From Multifurca ochricompacta (lineage: Eukaryota > Basidiomycota > Agaricomycetes > Russulales > Russulaceae), in contig WTXG01000012.1 in NCBI GenBank assembly GCA_022496185.1, positions 310,001-374,000 of the forward strand: a DNA stretch of 64,000 nt, read 5' to 3'. Shown here in pieces: positions 1-9,807 of this stretch. Under the pieces are notes generated by a model. That model ran no database searches. It was not told the origin of the DNA and saw nothing but the letters and a program-made list of their open reading frames with translations. Numbering within the stretch: position 1 is the first letter of the stretch; each line of letters begins with the position of its first letter. The position numbers and the translations under genes are program-made.

Positions 1-1535
1 TTTCGCCAGCCTGACCTGGCCCCGATACCGCTATGGTCGCACTCAACCCACTATGTGACTGGCGATGTTCGGACTGCTCCTCACGTGTCGCTGGCACCAG
101 CGAACCCATGACAGGTTCCTGCGTACCCTCGCCCTCATCTCTCCGTAATGAAAGGTGCCTCAGCGGCACTTGCAATACGCCCTGCATATGCACCACCTCC
201 GACTTGCCGGGAGTAGACTGCAAGCCCACTCCAGATATGCGCCCCTCGACGTGCCGCACGAATTCACCCCACATCGCACGCTCATCGCGACCGAGTTTGA
301 TGAACGCGTCGCGTACGTCCTCATCCGCGCGGCGCCATACCGCGCGATGCCTGCACACGGTACTTTTGACGTAACGACAGCCAAAGACGCGCTCGAAGGC
401 TGCGCGCTGTGTCAAGGACGGCTGAGTGCTAGCAAGCGCGTCCATCTGGTCAAACCCGACGGAAACCTCTTGGACGCTATAGTCATTCGGCCACCGTTTC
501 AGAGGTGGGTGAGGGTGATGAGGAATAGGTGCCTTGGACTGTGCAGGAGATGATGGTCTTGGCTGATGTGGAGGAACACTGCCATTCGTCGCAGGCATAG
601 ACTCTGGTGTCGTACCTGGGTACATGTCAAGCGAAGGGCTATAAACGAATGACGGTTTTGGAACCGCGCCAGAGCCCGTGGGAGGTGAAGAGGTTGTCTG
701 GATTTGTGACTGCGAGCTTGTTGCGTGGATCGGCACAGCTTGGCCCTGAACACGCTCCTGACCAGTTAAATTCTGAGAGTAGTTCTGTGCTTGGGCAACG
801 GGTACACCATACTGGTGTATTTGGTGTGCCTGTACTTGCTGGGTTGCCCCCTGGTACATGTTGTCCGTGATGTAATACTTATTAGGGGGAGCAGCATCAG
901 GTGCGACGTCTGGTGCCCGTCGCTTGAGTGACCCGGGCGAAAATATGTGTTTCCCGTTCTGCTCTATCCTCTGCTGCGCTGCGATCTCCTCCTGAAGGCC
1001 AGGGCATTCTTCCTCCGCTAGATCTTCAAGTAAACTCTTCCTTAGTTTGTAAAGGACGCGCTGTTCGGAGACGACAAGCCGGACTGTTTCAATCATATGT
1101 TGCTCCCACTGTGCAGTGACAGCATTGTAGGCGTCGACGAAAGAACTTGGTGTTAGCGAGAGCGATGAAAGGAGGGATGGAAATTGGGAGAGTTGAAGAA
1201 ATGGAAAAGTGGGCAGGGGGTGTAAGAGACGAAGTGGGGTTGTATGGGCCTGTTCGATCAAGAATGAGATATATGGATACGACGTACACGCACACCGACT
1301 AACCTTATACCAAATTACGAGCATGACTGAGCGTTTGTAGAGTTCTTCGCTTTGACTGGACGTGGGCGCTTGGGTGTGCGATGGATTGCCATTCAAGTTG
1401 TGAGTAGAATCATTTAAGTAGACGGAACTTTGCGCCTGGTCGAGATGTGTAAGGGTTTATTAAGTCATAGAGGATGATTGGAAGGATACGAACGGAAGAG
1501 GATGAGGGTTGGGTGAGAGAAAGAGGTTGTTCCAT
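1..1535 (-). CDS. Hypothetical basidiomycete protein, 3' end truncated by window edge
   Basis: I do not recognise this family. A long open frame runs leftward from about 1150 off the window edge. It continues upstream through about two introns to an ATG at 1533-1535 in a good context (accATGg). One likely intron lies at about 1151-1303, with a CTAAC branch just before its acceptor; another, less certain, lies at about 1436-1490. The N-terminal part carries a helical, charged stretch (VTAQWEQHMIETVRL, then SEQRVLYKLRKSLLEDLAEE). Next comes a Pro/Ser/Gln-rich disordered middle. A compact, probably folded block follows with FERVFGCRYVKSTVCRH, HRAVWRRADEDVRDAF and ERAMWGEFVRHVEGR. The Cys/His content of that block could suggest metal binding, but I see no standard zinc-finger spacing. 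The coding nature is well supported by length and composition; the function is unknown. Confidence 0.6.
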
Positions 1536-1643
1536 GGTACGATAAAAGAAATCTAACGAAAGCAGATGCGATGAGCAGCATTGTTGAATGATGATTGATG
1601 GAGATGATTGAGAGGCGGTTTAGGGTGAGGGTTGAAGAGCGGA

Positions 1644-1693
1644 GGAGGGGAAGGGGAAGGGGAAGGACTCACCAAGACCAAGACCAAGACCAG
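1644..1693. repeat. Simple-sequence tract (AAGGGG and ACCAAG units)
   Basis: A purine-rich run of AAGGGG-like units is followed by three ACCAAG-like units. It lies in the 270-bp spacer between the 5' end of the hypothetical gene and the 3' end of the laccase gene. No function is inferred. Confidence 0.6.
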
Positions 1694-1808
1694 AGGACTT
1701 GGGACCAACGGGACAACCAACGGGACGGCTGGACAAACTCGTGGCTGTGTCACTCATGGACCCTTGCGTATGTAATTAATTACCTGATTATTAATACATA
1801 AGTAGTAG

Positions 1809-1809
<1 letters not shown>

Positions 1810-1850
<41 letters not shown>

Positions 1851-4192
1851 CATTATATTCAGGGCACAACTCCTTCCAAGCCGCTTCATCATAAATAAGT
1901 TAGCCTTCACCAATATAAATTAAATTTAAAAAGGCTCTCACCAGAAGTCACATCCGTAGATGGTACATCAGTAATATCCTCGGCAAAAACAACAGCGAAA
2001 CCGCTGAAACCATAACCAGTCATGATTGTCCATTCACATATAAGAGGGTTTTAAGACACTTACGCAGTTAGATGCCAGTCAATATGGCAATGAAAGAACC
2101 ATGGGCCAGGATTATCAGCTCGGAAACGAATCGTTACAACATCATCCGCATCGCCGATGCTGACCACATCACGCAAGACAGGATCATCAAAGTTGTAGCT
2201 ACTGTTCCCCGCACTGCGAACAACATTGAAAGAATGGCCGTGAAGATGAACGGGATGCTACTGAACTGTCAGAGGAAAAGCCGGAGTGATATTTTCAATA
2301 CAATACTTACAGGACCACCAATTACACCACCCGGAATGGTCAACTCCACAGACGCTCCGCGCGTCAGACCATAGATACTCCCAGCAGGAATGAGTTCCTG
2401 GACATTCTTGGCTCCTGACAGAATCTGCAACAAAACGGGCACGGAAGGCTCCTTGAAGGTATGACCGTTTATGAAGAACGTGCCAGGAGGATTGCTCTAC
2501 TCCGCAGCGGTCAGCTACTGTGCAGAAATAAATGCCCATGAACTCACAACGGTGGCCTCCAGATTGATGTTGATATCCGCGCCTCCAGGAACGGGTTTTC
2601 CAGGCTAAGTAAAAATAATAATGAAGACGATGTTTCGCGAATAAATGAGGCAACTTGCCACCGGCGATGGCACCAACGGCTACAAAGGAATCGGAGGTTT
2701 AATACACCGTGACATCCAAAGTTGACAAGAGGACATACATGCAAGTTGGTTTCCACAAGAGGCAACTTGCCACCAGTTTCCGAGGTTGTTGGATCAACCT
2801 CCGGTGCCCCAGCGTAGCGTAAAATTCCGGAGTTTACCCCGTCATTGGTCGTGTCATTCTTCCTGTTCGGGAGCGCACGAATCCCTGGCAAAAGATCAAT
2901 ACGTATTGACGAGCTATTCATCATCGACGCACAGTAGTTTTTAACGGGCTGATTTGCATTCAGCTGCGTCAGAGGGGCCTGAGTATTCATGTCACAACGC
3001 GAAATATCGCCGTCGATACCCACCACAAATGAGTATCGCTGGCCAGCAAAGATCTGGATTTGATCAACGTCTAGAGGTTTAACGTTGATTCCATCCACTT
3101 CGATTATAGTCAATATGTGGTTATCGATCGAGAATGTGAAGTTGGGATCGCAGGAGATGGAGACAAGGCGGAAACGATGTCTGAAGAGCCGGTCAAGGAT
3201 TTACCATGGTTGAAAAGGCACGCAGAGCTGACCTCTTCCCAGGCTGGACGCTGACAACCGCAAGTTTCGTGGCAGGCCCTCCAGCCCAACGGCCGGCACC
3301 GTTGATCAGAGTGCTGCTAAACACCGGGATCGGAGGCGCGTTGTGGGACAGGTAATGGTACCTATCATGAATAAACTTGATCTGCCCGATGAGAATCCGA
3401 GAGTAAAACGCACCAGTCCGCAAGTGTGATAATGGTGGAATCTAGGTCGGATATTAGTGACGCACAAGTGCGCGGAAGAGTTGGTTCAGATCACCATCAT
3501 CAACGTCATACAGAGGTTTATGGGGGTCCTCGGGATCGCGCACAACAAACGCGCCTCGCAACCCATCACAATACTGGTTAGAAAAGTGACTATGATACCA
3601 GAATGTGCCCTGACAATGAGGTAAATTAGTATATACTTTGGTATTCCACAGTGTGCCCGTGACATACGGCCTGCTCTGGAACATTGAACTTGTATTTAAA
3701 GGAATCATTTGCTGTGATGGGGCATGAGTCACAAAAGCAGCGCCGTCGAACGCGTTAAACTTGTGCTGGTCGAGACCGTGCCAATGCTACAAATAGACTG
3801 TGAAAAAACGCTGCATCTTCAAGGCCGGAAATGCGCGTACTATGGATGTGGCAACATCCATCCGCGTATCTCGAAGTAGATTGATGACATTAATATTAAA
3901 GGTGTCTCCCTGCACACCCTGAGACATTATAATGTTAAACAATACTTTGAGACTGACCTTTTCCCCCGCGATTGTGGGCCCCGGGAACGTGCCTCCGGCG
4001 AGAACAGTTCTAATAAAGTGTGTGCATCGGGACAGCGATAGAATGTGAAGCGACGCATACTTACGGGCGTTCGAAACCATCGGGGGCAATATTATTGTTG
4101 GAGATGACTAGGTCGACATTGGGACCGACGGACGCGTTAGCTCCAGTTGAGAGCCACAGTACTAAGAAAGTAGAGGAAAGTAGATTGATCAT
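1810..4192 (-). CDS. Laccase (multicopper oxidase), one apparent 1-nt deletion
   Basis: A secreted phenol oxidase that couples one-electron oxidation of phenolics to reduction of O2 to water. The ATG at 4190-4192 starts a signal peptide ([19 protein letters not shown]). At least ten short introns separate the exons. All four copper-binding loops can be read: HWHG in L1, WYHSH in L2, HPVHLHGH in L3 and HCHIDWH in L4. Phe lies ten residues after the L4 cysteine, as in Trametes-type high-potential laccases. Linking segments such as [12 protein letters not shown] and RYSFVLNANQPV also match the family. At about 3725 one base is missing between VT and CPI (a Gln codon reads as two bases), which breaks the frame. 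Every other exon and splice site looks intact, so this is probably a consensus error; a recent pseudogene is the alternative. The C-terminus ends ELCPEYND followed by eleven Asn and Lys, encoded by a microsatellite. TATA-like sequence lies upstream. Confidence 0.9.
1814..1850. repeat. (ATT)n microsatellite inside the laccase C-terminal codons
   Basis: An uninterrupted ATT run, read as AAT on the minus strand. It is in frame with the last laccase exon and encodes 11 consecutive Asn codons, followed by AAA (Lys) and the TAA stop at 1810-1812. Confidence 0.9.
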
Positions 4193-4278
4193 GGCGAACT
4201 AATCTTGGACGATCTCAGAAGATTGTAAGGCAGCGAGATGCGGCCTCTGCGGTACTGATGAATTGAAAAAAGGTGAGG

Positions 4279-4288
4279 TATTTATATA
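4279..4288 (-). promoter_or_regulatory. TATA-like box of the laccase gene
   Basis: TATATAAATA on the minus strand, 87 nt upstream of the laccase ATG, a sensible distance for a core promoter with a short 5' leader. It was chosen by sequence and position only. Confidence 0.5.
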
Positions 4289-5345
4289 ACATTTCGGGTA
4301 GATAGCTGGGCTATTGGAAAACATTCACGGATCTAAGGAAAGTGTTAGACGCATTTTGGCGCGCAGAGCAGCGCATCAAAAAAATAGGACCGTATAACCT
4401 GATCAGCCTCGGGAAATGAGCACGGGGCTCGCGTTCGTATCGCCGTTTAAAAGGATGACCGGAGGAAAGCAATGCAAGGCGCCCAGCTAACAACGAATTT
4501 ACTGCGACAAGATTCGCCGTCAAGGAAGCAGAGCTTGACTGTTCAGGCAGTGGATCAAGCAAACTAAGAGGCAAGTTGAGGGAGGTCCTGCACCGAGAAA
4601 GGCGGAAATTCCTGTCATTGCATATAAAGGAATGAATCACCCAAGAAAACGGAGTGCCATGCTGCCATGTTGGAGTTGGAGGTGATCATGGATGTCTTCA
4701 TTGTTCCTGCCAAGTGGCCATCGGCGAAGCGCCCTCCACAATGTCCACTTAAAGATCGGGATGACGTAAGAAGAAGGTTGCTTGCCGCAAACCGCAAAGC
4801 AAAGTGGCGGCGGGCGGCGTTCTGCCTTCCGTTCGGTCCGCTAGAGGGCGGAACGGAATACGTCCGTACGTCACTGGCAGCCGGCAGCCCACCGACAAGG
4901 CCGCACCGAAACAGGCGCCGCACCACAAGAGCAATATCACCATTACCCGATGACAGTAGAAAGCAAAACGTAATGCCTGAATTACACATACGCAGAGGGT
5001 AGGGAGAGGCAGAAAGTCAAATATATTTCCGAAAGGTTTCGGGTTTCAGTTCAGATGCAACGGGGATCAGACAATGACAAAAGTGAGTAAGACTTGGCAC
5101 TTGTTGACTCAATCGAACCCCTTGAACTGCCACACCACGGAGGACTTTGTAACTGATTGGATGGGATGCCAGAAACACAAAATGAAGTGCTTGTAAGTGT
5201 AAGTACCAGCCACGCCACGAAATTGTGTGAAAAATATAACCTCAACCATACGTTAGGGGTATGACTCCAGGGCAATGCTCATATGTCATTAGACAGCGAC
5301 TGGCTCCAGATCTACTGCCTGCTACTCTCCACATAGCAAGTTTCT
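4289..5345. other. Intergenic region between divergent laccase and TCF25 genes
   Basis: About 1.06 kb lies between two genes transcribed away from each other, so it must hold both promoters. It has no convincing gene: the open frames overlap on both strands and lack fungal codon or exon structure. No repeat or RNA gene was seen. Confidence 0.5.
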
Positions 5346-8300
5346 ATGCCGGCTAGACTCAGTAAGCGTCAACAGAGAGAGCTTGAAGAGCTCACACACG
5401 CGGATGAGATCGTACGAGCGAAAGAATCATCCGGGGATGAGGATGTACGATTTACATCTGCTCCTGGTCGGAGTACATTCGCCGCAGTGAGTTAGGGTGA
5501 CTCTTTGCAATGGCTGAATCAATTTCGAACAATCCAAGCTTTTGAATGAAGATGCAGGGAGCCTGGAAGTGGAGTCAGCTTCGGATGAACCCACGGTTTC
5601 GCCTAAGGCGAAAAAGGTGAGTGAGTTCTGGTTATAAAATCGTGTCATCTACCAACACGTGAGTTAGAAAGCCAAGAAGAAGAAAAGAGGGCATTCAGCT
5701 CCAGCCCATGATATTTCCACTGCTGAACAGGCGGATATCAGCGCGGAACCACCCATTGTGTTGGAGGCGCGCAATTACTCCTGGGATCCAGCCCACTTCT
5801 TCGCCAACACCGGGCACCACATCAAAAAAGGAATGGAAAGCACTGAAGAAGCAGAAAGCAAGGGCGAAAAGGGAAGGAAACGGTGATTTCGACAAGGCGC
5901 TAGATGAATTGTCTGTCAAGTAAGCTACTCGCCGGTGCCCTCACTTACTCGGTCTTGACAACATGCACATCAGATATCGCGATACGCGGTTCACAAACTC
6001 TGATGATTCAAAGCGAAGCGAAATACCTTCGCGCACTCATCAAGAAGAGTGCTATAAATTACTATCTGTTTCGCTTTCACATCTAAACCCAGATGTCGAG
6101 ATGCGCAGATTCTTCGGCGCGAAAGTTGTATCCGCTTCTAAGAACGAGCCAGGGTCTTCTTCCAAAGCACGTCGGCAGCCAACAACTCAGCGTTCCAACC
6201 TCACCCGTCCTCGGTCGAACTGGTCGCCAGCAAAACTTCGTGAAGGGCTTACACTGCGATTTTTGACGGATGATGAAATTACTACAAAGGCTGCACTCTC
6301 TCCTTGGAGCAACAATGAGAAGTACTGGACAGCAGAGTACAGCAAAAGATACAAAGGTGCAACCCACGCGTTCATGCAAACCGTCCATTCAGGAGGTATG
6401 CCATGTTTACTTTCAGACCAAGGCGTTCCTTCCATTTTACCTTTCCTTAGATCCTGAAGGCTTCTATGCTATCTTGCGGAACGTGCCTTGGCATGCTGAT
6501 ACTCTACTCCAACTGGCAGAACTCTACAGTCACCGTGAAGGTTAGGGTTTTTCTTCTTCGTTGAATTCGATATTAATAGTTCTTAGAGCACGGCCAGGCG
6601 GCCGACTTTATAGAACGATCTTTGTTCACGTATGAACGGGCTTTCGTGGGAGCATTCACGTTCACCAACGGGATGAACCGTCTCGATTTTGATCGAGTGG
6701 AAAACAGACCATTCTTTCTCGCTCTTCACAAACAAGTCATGTACGTTTATTCTGCTTAGCCATGTCAATACGTTTGTTCATCCACCTGCTCCAGTGACCT
6801 GCAGAGGCGTGGAATTTATCGTACTGCGTTTGAGTTTGCAAGACTTCTCTTGTCGCTGGATCCATGGTCCGATCCTCACGGGGCCTACCTACACCTGGAT
6901 TATTTGGCTATCAAGAGCGGCATGCATTCATGGCTCTTGTCGCTCTCGGAACTGTTTGCGCCTGTGGTTTCCAAGTCGTTAGGTCATTCCCCGGAGCTTG
7001 AAGAGTGTCGATCTAGCGAAACCACCATTTGTGCCTTACCGGGCTGGGCTTACGCGCGAGCGCTTGCCCTTAGGGCTGATGGTGATCGTGCCCCCCAGGT
7101 GTGCTAAGGATAGCCATTGCCAAACATTCCCTCGAGCTGATCGAGCCTGTTGCAGAGCACGGAGTCTTTGAGACAAGCAGTGCTCAACTTTCCATCCATC
7201 GTACCTCTCTTGGCAGACAAAGCTGAAATTGAGCTGTCTGCTGAAGTAAGAAGTCACCCAGCTTTTAGGATATACACCCGCCATGAGTCTGCCAAACTCC
7301 CTCCCACTTAGTTGCGTATTTTCTGATCCATCACGAGCAGCAGCGGCTTAGCCGAGGAGTCATTACTCAATTTGCTGTCTAATATTTACGTCCAACGTTC
7401 GCATTCCCTTTGGAAGGACCCGACCAGGTCAACTTGGTTCGCCGAGACTGTCACAGAACTGGTTCAGACCGGTCAACTCCCGCCCAAGGCCACTGCCACG
7501 CCAGGGTTTTCTCGGCTGCGGAACCTTTTGCGTCGCAGTGAGGACTTCGATATATCCATCTACAGACATGTGGTAGTACTTGGAGCTCCTGCCCAAAGTT
7601 TGCTTTCAATGATCCCTGCGCACATCATCAATGGCAATAGTCTGGCATGCGACCCGTTGCCACCGCCGAGCTCCAAAAGCCAATATGATGTTGAATTTTT
7701 CCGCGGAGCTGAGGACGTGTTTGCTAGCACCATTCACCGCCATCGGAACGCCGCACAAACGCAACGCTTGCTTGAACGACTCGTTCCTGATCCTGTATTC
7801 AGGCGACAATTACAGGTTGGCAGACAGTTTCGTCAGCATTACACGTCCCGTTGATTACGTTCTAGGATTTCTTTGCGGCGCACCCGCGCCTTCTGCAGCA
7901 GTTCCCTGGCGGGGTGGTACAGTTCGCGCAACTTGCCGGAAATATGCCCGAGGAGGTGTTGCAGGATATTATGTTGAATGCACAGATGATGGAAGAAGCT
8001 GCAGTGCAAGGTGCCGCCCCCCATGGGGAGATGCCAGGTGGGATGCCAGGAGACAACTTTGTGCAATTAGACTTCCTCGAGGAAGCTGATGTCGAAGGTG
8101 AGGGTCTTAGGGCGGCTGAAGTGGGAGGGGGAATGCCAGTTGCACATGAAGGACCTCTAGCACCAGAAGGAGATATGAGCGAAGAAGATGAAGAAGATGA
8201 GGAGGAGGTCGGTGCCGTCTCACCGCAGTTTCCATGGTCCGTCCTGAAAGAATTTTAACGAACCATTCTAGATCGCACCGTTGCCTATTCGTGTTTTGCG

Positions 8301-8406
8301 TAATTTGGTTGGCCGCTTCTGGGGCGTTTCTCATGGTGAAGAGGAAGGTTCATCAGATGAAGGATCACACTCACACGGAGAAGTTGAACTAGATGGCGTG
8401 GATTGA
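5346..8406 (+). CDS. TCF25: TCF25/Rqc1 family protein of ribosome quality control
   Basis: Orthologue of human TCF25 and yeast Rqc1, a component of the ribosome quality control complex that helps mark nascent chains on stalled 60S subunits for degradation. The start ATG at 5346 opens with PARLSKRQQRELEEL. A Lys-rich low-complexity segment follows, then EWKALKKQKARAK and DFDKALDELSVK. The family core comes next: HLNPDVEMRRFFGAKVV, RPRSNWSPAKLREGL, VPWHADTLLQLAELY, PFFLALHKQ, LLSLDPWSDPHGAYLHLDYL and FPSIVPLLADKAEIELS. The tail is acidic, then PLPIRVLRNLVGRFWG. About nine introns were traced by GT-AG sites and frame. One frame transition near 5757-5790 needs either a 34-nt intron or sequence errors, and the last intron donor is ambiguous (about 68 or 31 nt). 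The gene is first of three tandem plus-strand genes. Confidence 0.9.
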
Positions 8407-8622
8407 TGGAGTTATCTGAGGGCATTAACGTGGCAAACGCAAACGCCATAGTCATTTGTACTTTTCTATTTAGTGGGCTTGCGTGAGACACTATCTCCTA
8501 ACCCGAATACGGGGTTCTGCGCTCTAACAATTCATCTTCCACATTATACAGTTTTCCTAGCAGGCTTGAGGGTTACACGCATCCCAATTTCGCACGTGGT
8601 AAACTTAGACCTTCACCTTAGC

Positions 8623-9571
8623 ATGCGGGGAGGTGGCGCCTCTTCCATAGATCCTCATTCTCTTCCAGGCCCAGGTCCTGCAAAAAAGCGCAAGTACAAT
8701 CCTGGTTCACAGCGGCATTGGGATGATCCCGAGCAGCAGTCTAACGCGTTGCCGTACGACGATGAGGGGGTGGGCAGCGAAATAGAAGACGACGCTGCTG
8801 AAGAAGTTGCTGATGATGATGCGGAGGAGGAAGAAGAGAGTCGTGAGTTAACGCACAACGAAATTTGGGACGACTCTGCGTTGATTGCCGCATGGGAGTC
8901 GGCAACTGCGGAATACGAAGTAAATAACTTCGTCGTGTTCTATTCTTTCCTGGTGCTGACGATTGCTACTGTAAGGCTTACCACGGTAAGGGCAAAGGTT
9001 GGAAGAGAGACCCACCTGTAAAGAGGTCACCGCTGTTAGTGCTGTGCTCGATTACTCTGGGTGGCTTCAGCTAATCCAGTTCCTCAGATGGTATAATGTA
9101 CCTCCAAATCCGTCTGAGCTAAAAAAATCAAAATCTGCAAAAAAATCAAAATCGGTAGAGGTTGCGCGAGAGCCCCATATTGCACAACAAGACCCAGAAA
9201 ATTCGCTTCCACTTGATTTTGACACATTTGTGCCGAACCATGACCCAAGTCTCTTACAAGCGTCGCAATCTACATTTGAGACACAGAATGTTCCACTTGC
9301 CCCTGGGGAGCATGTAAGCCGCGATGAGGCATTCAACCGTGCACTGGGGGCAATGTATTGGACTGGCTATTGGACCGCTGTCTACCACGTACGTTTCACT
9401 GTCTTACTGATTCGACACTATGTGCTGATATGAGATTCACAGAGTCACCAACAAAGCAACGGAGAAGGGAAGGCAGCGATCAGTTTACATGTGAGTCAGG
9501 GAGAGGATGAGGATGTTGAAGAGGAAGAAGGTGATGATGATGATGGACTATTGGTGTCCACCCAGAGATGA
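8623..9571 (+). CDS. SMN1: Survival motor neuron (SMN) orthologue
   Basis: The scaffold of the SMN complex, which loads Sm proteins on to spliceosomal snRNAs. The start at 8623 opens with RGGGASSIDP, followed by a Lys/Arg patch and a long acidic run. The Gemin2-binding motif is clear (EIWDDSALIAAWESATAEYE). After introns at about 8921-8974 and 9037-9087 the protein continues AYHGKGKGWKRDPP and LWYNVPPNPSELKK. The C-terminal self-association YG box reads AFNRALGAMYWTGYWTAVYH. An intron at about 9390-9441 leads to an acidic tail ending LLVSTQR. No Tudor domain is visible between the two conserved ends, as in fission yeast Smn1. It lies 217 bp after TCF25 and 237 bp before URB1 on the same strand. 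The frame is intact. Confidence 0.88.
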
Positions 9572-9807
9572 GTGGTATGACAAAACAGGCAGATTTAAAT
9601 GTTTGGGAGTACCGAGATGCTTTGCTGCTATGTAGCTATCTATCACACGCACACGACAAGAGGAGGAGCGCGAGCGCACAACCAAGCAGTGTAACCCGGT
9701 CCCGGACCGCTGCATCCGTGCAACGAACACAGACAACAGCTTGCACATCATCAACTACGGCCGGCTACAGCTCTTGGATTGGCAATTGGCAGCTTCCTGA
9801 CGTGGTA

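Noticed and set aside
4667..5002. Gene between laccase and TCF25
   Set aside because: Overlapping frames occur on both strands with no conserved motif and no splice structure.
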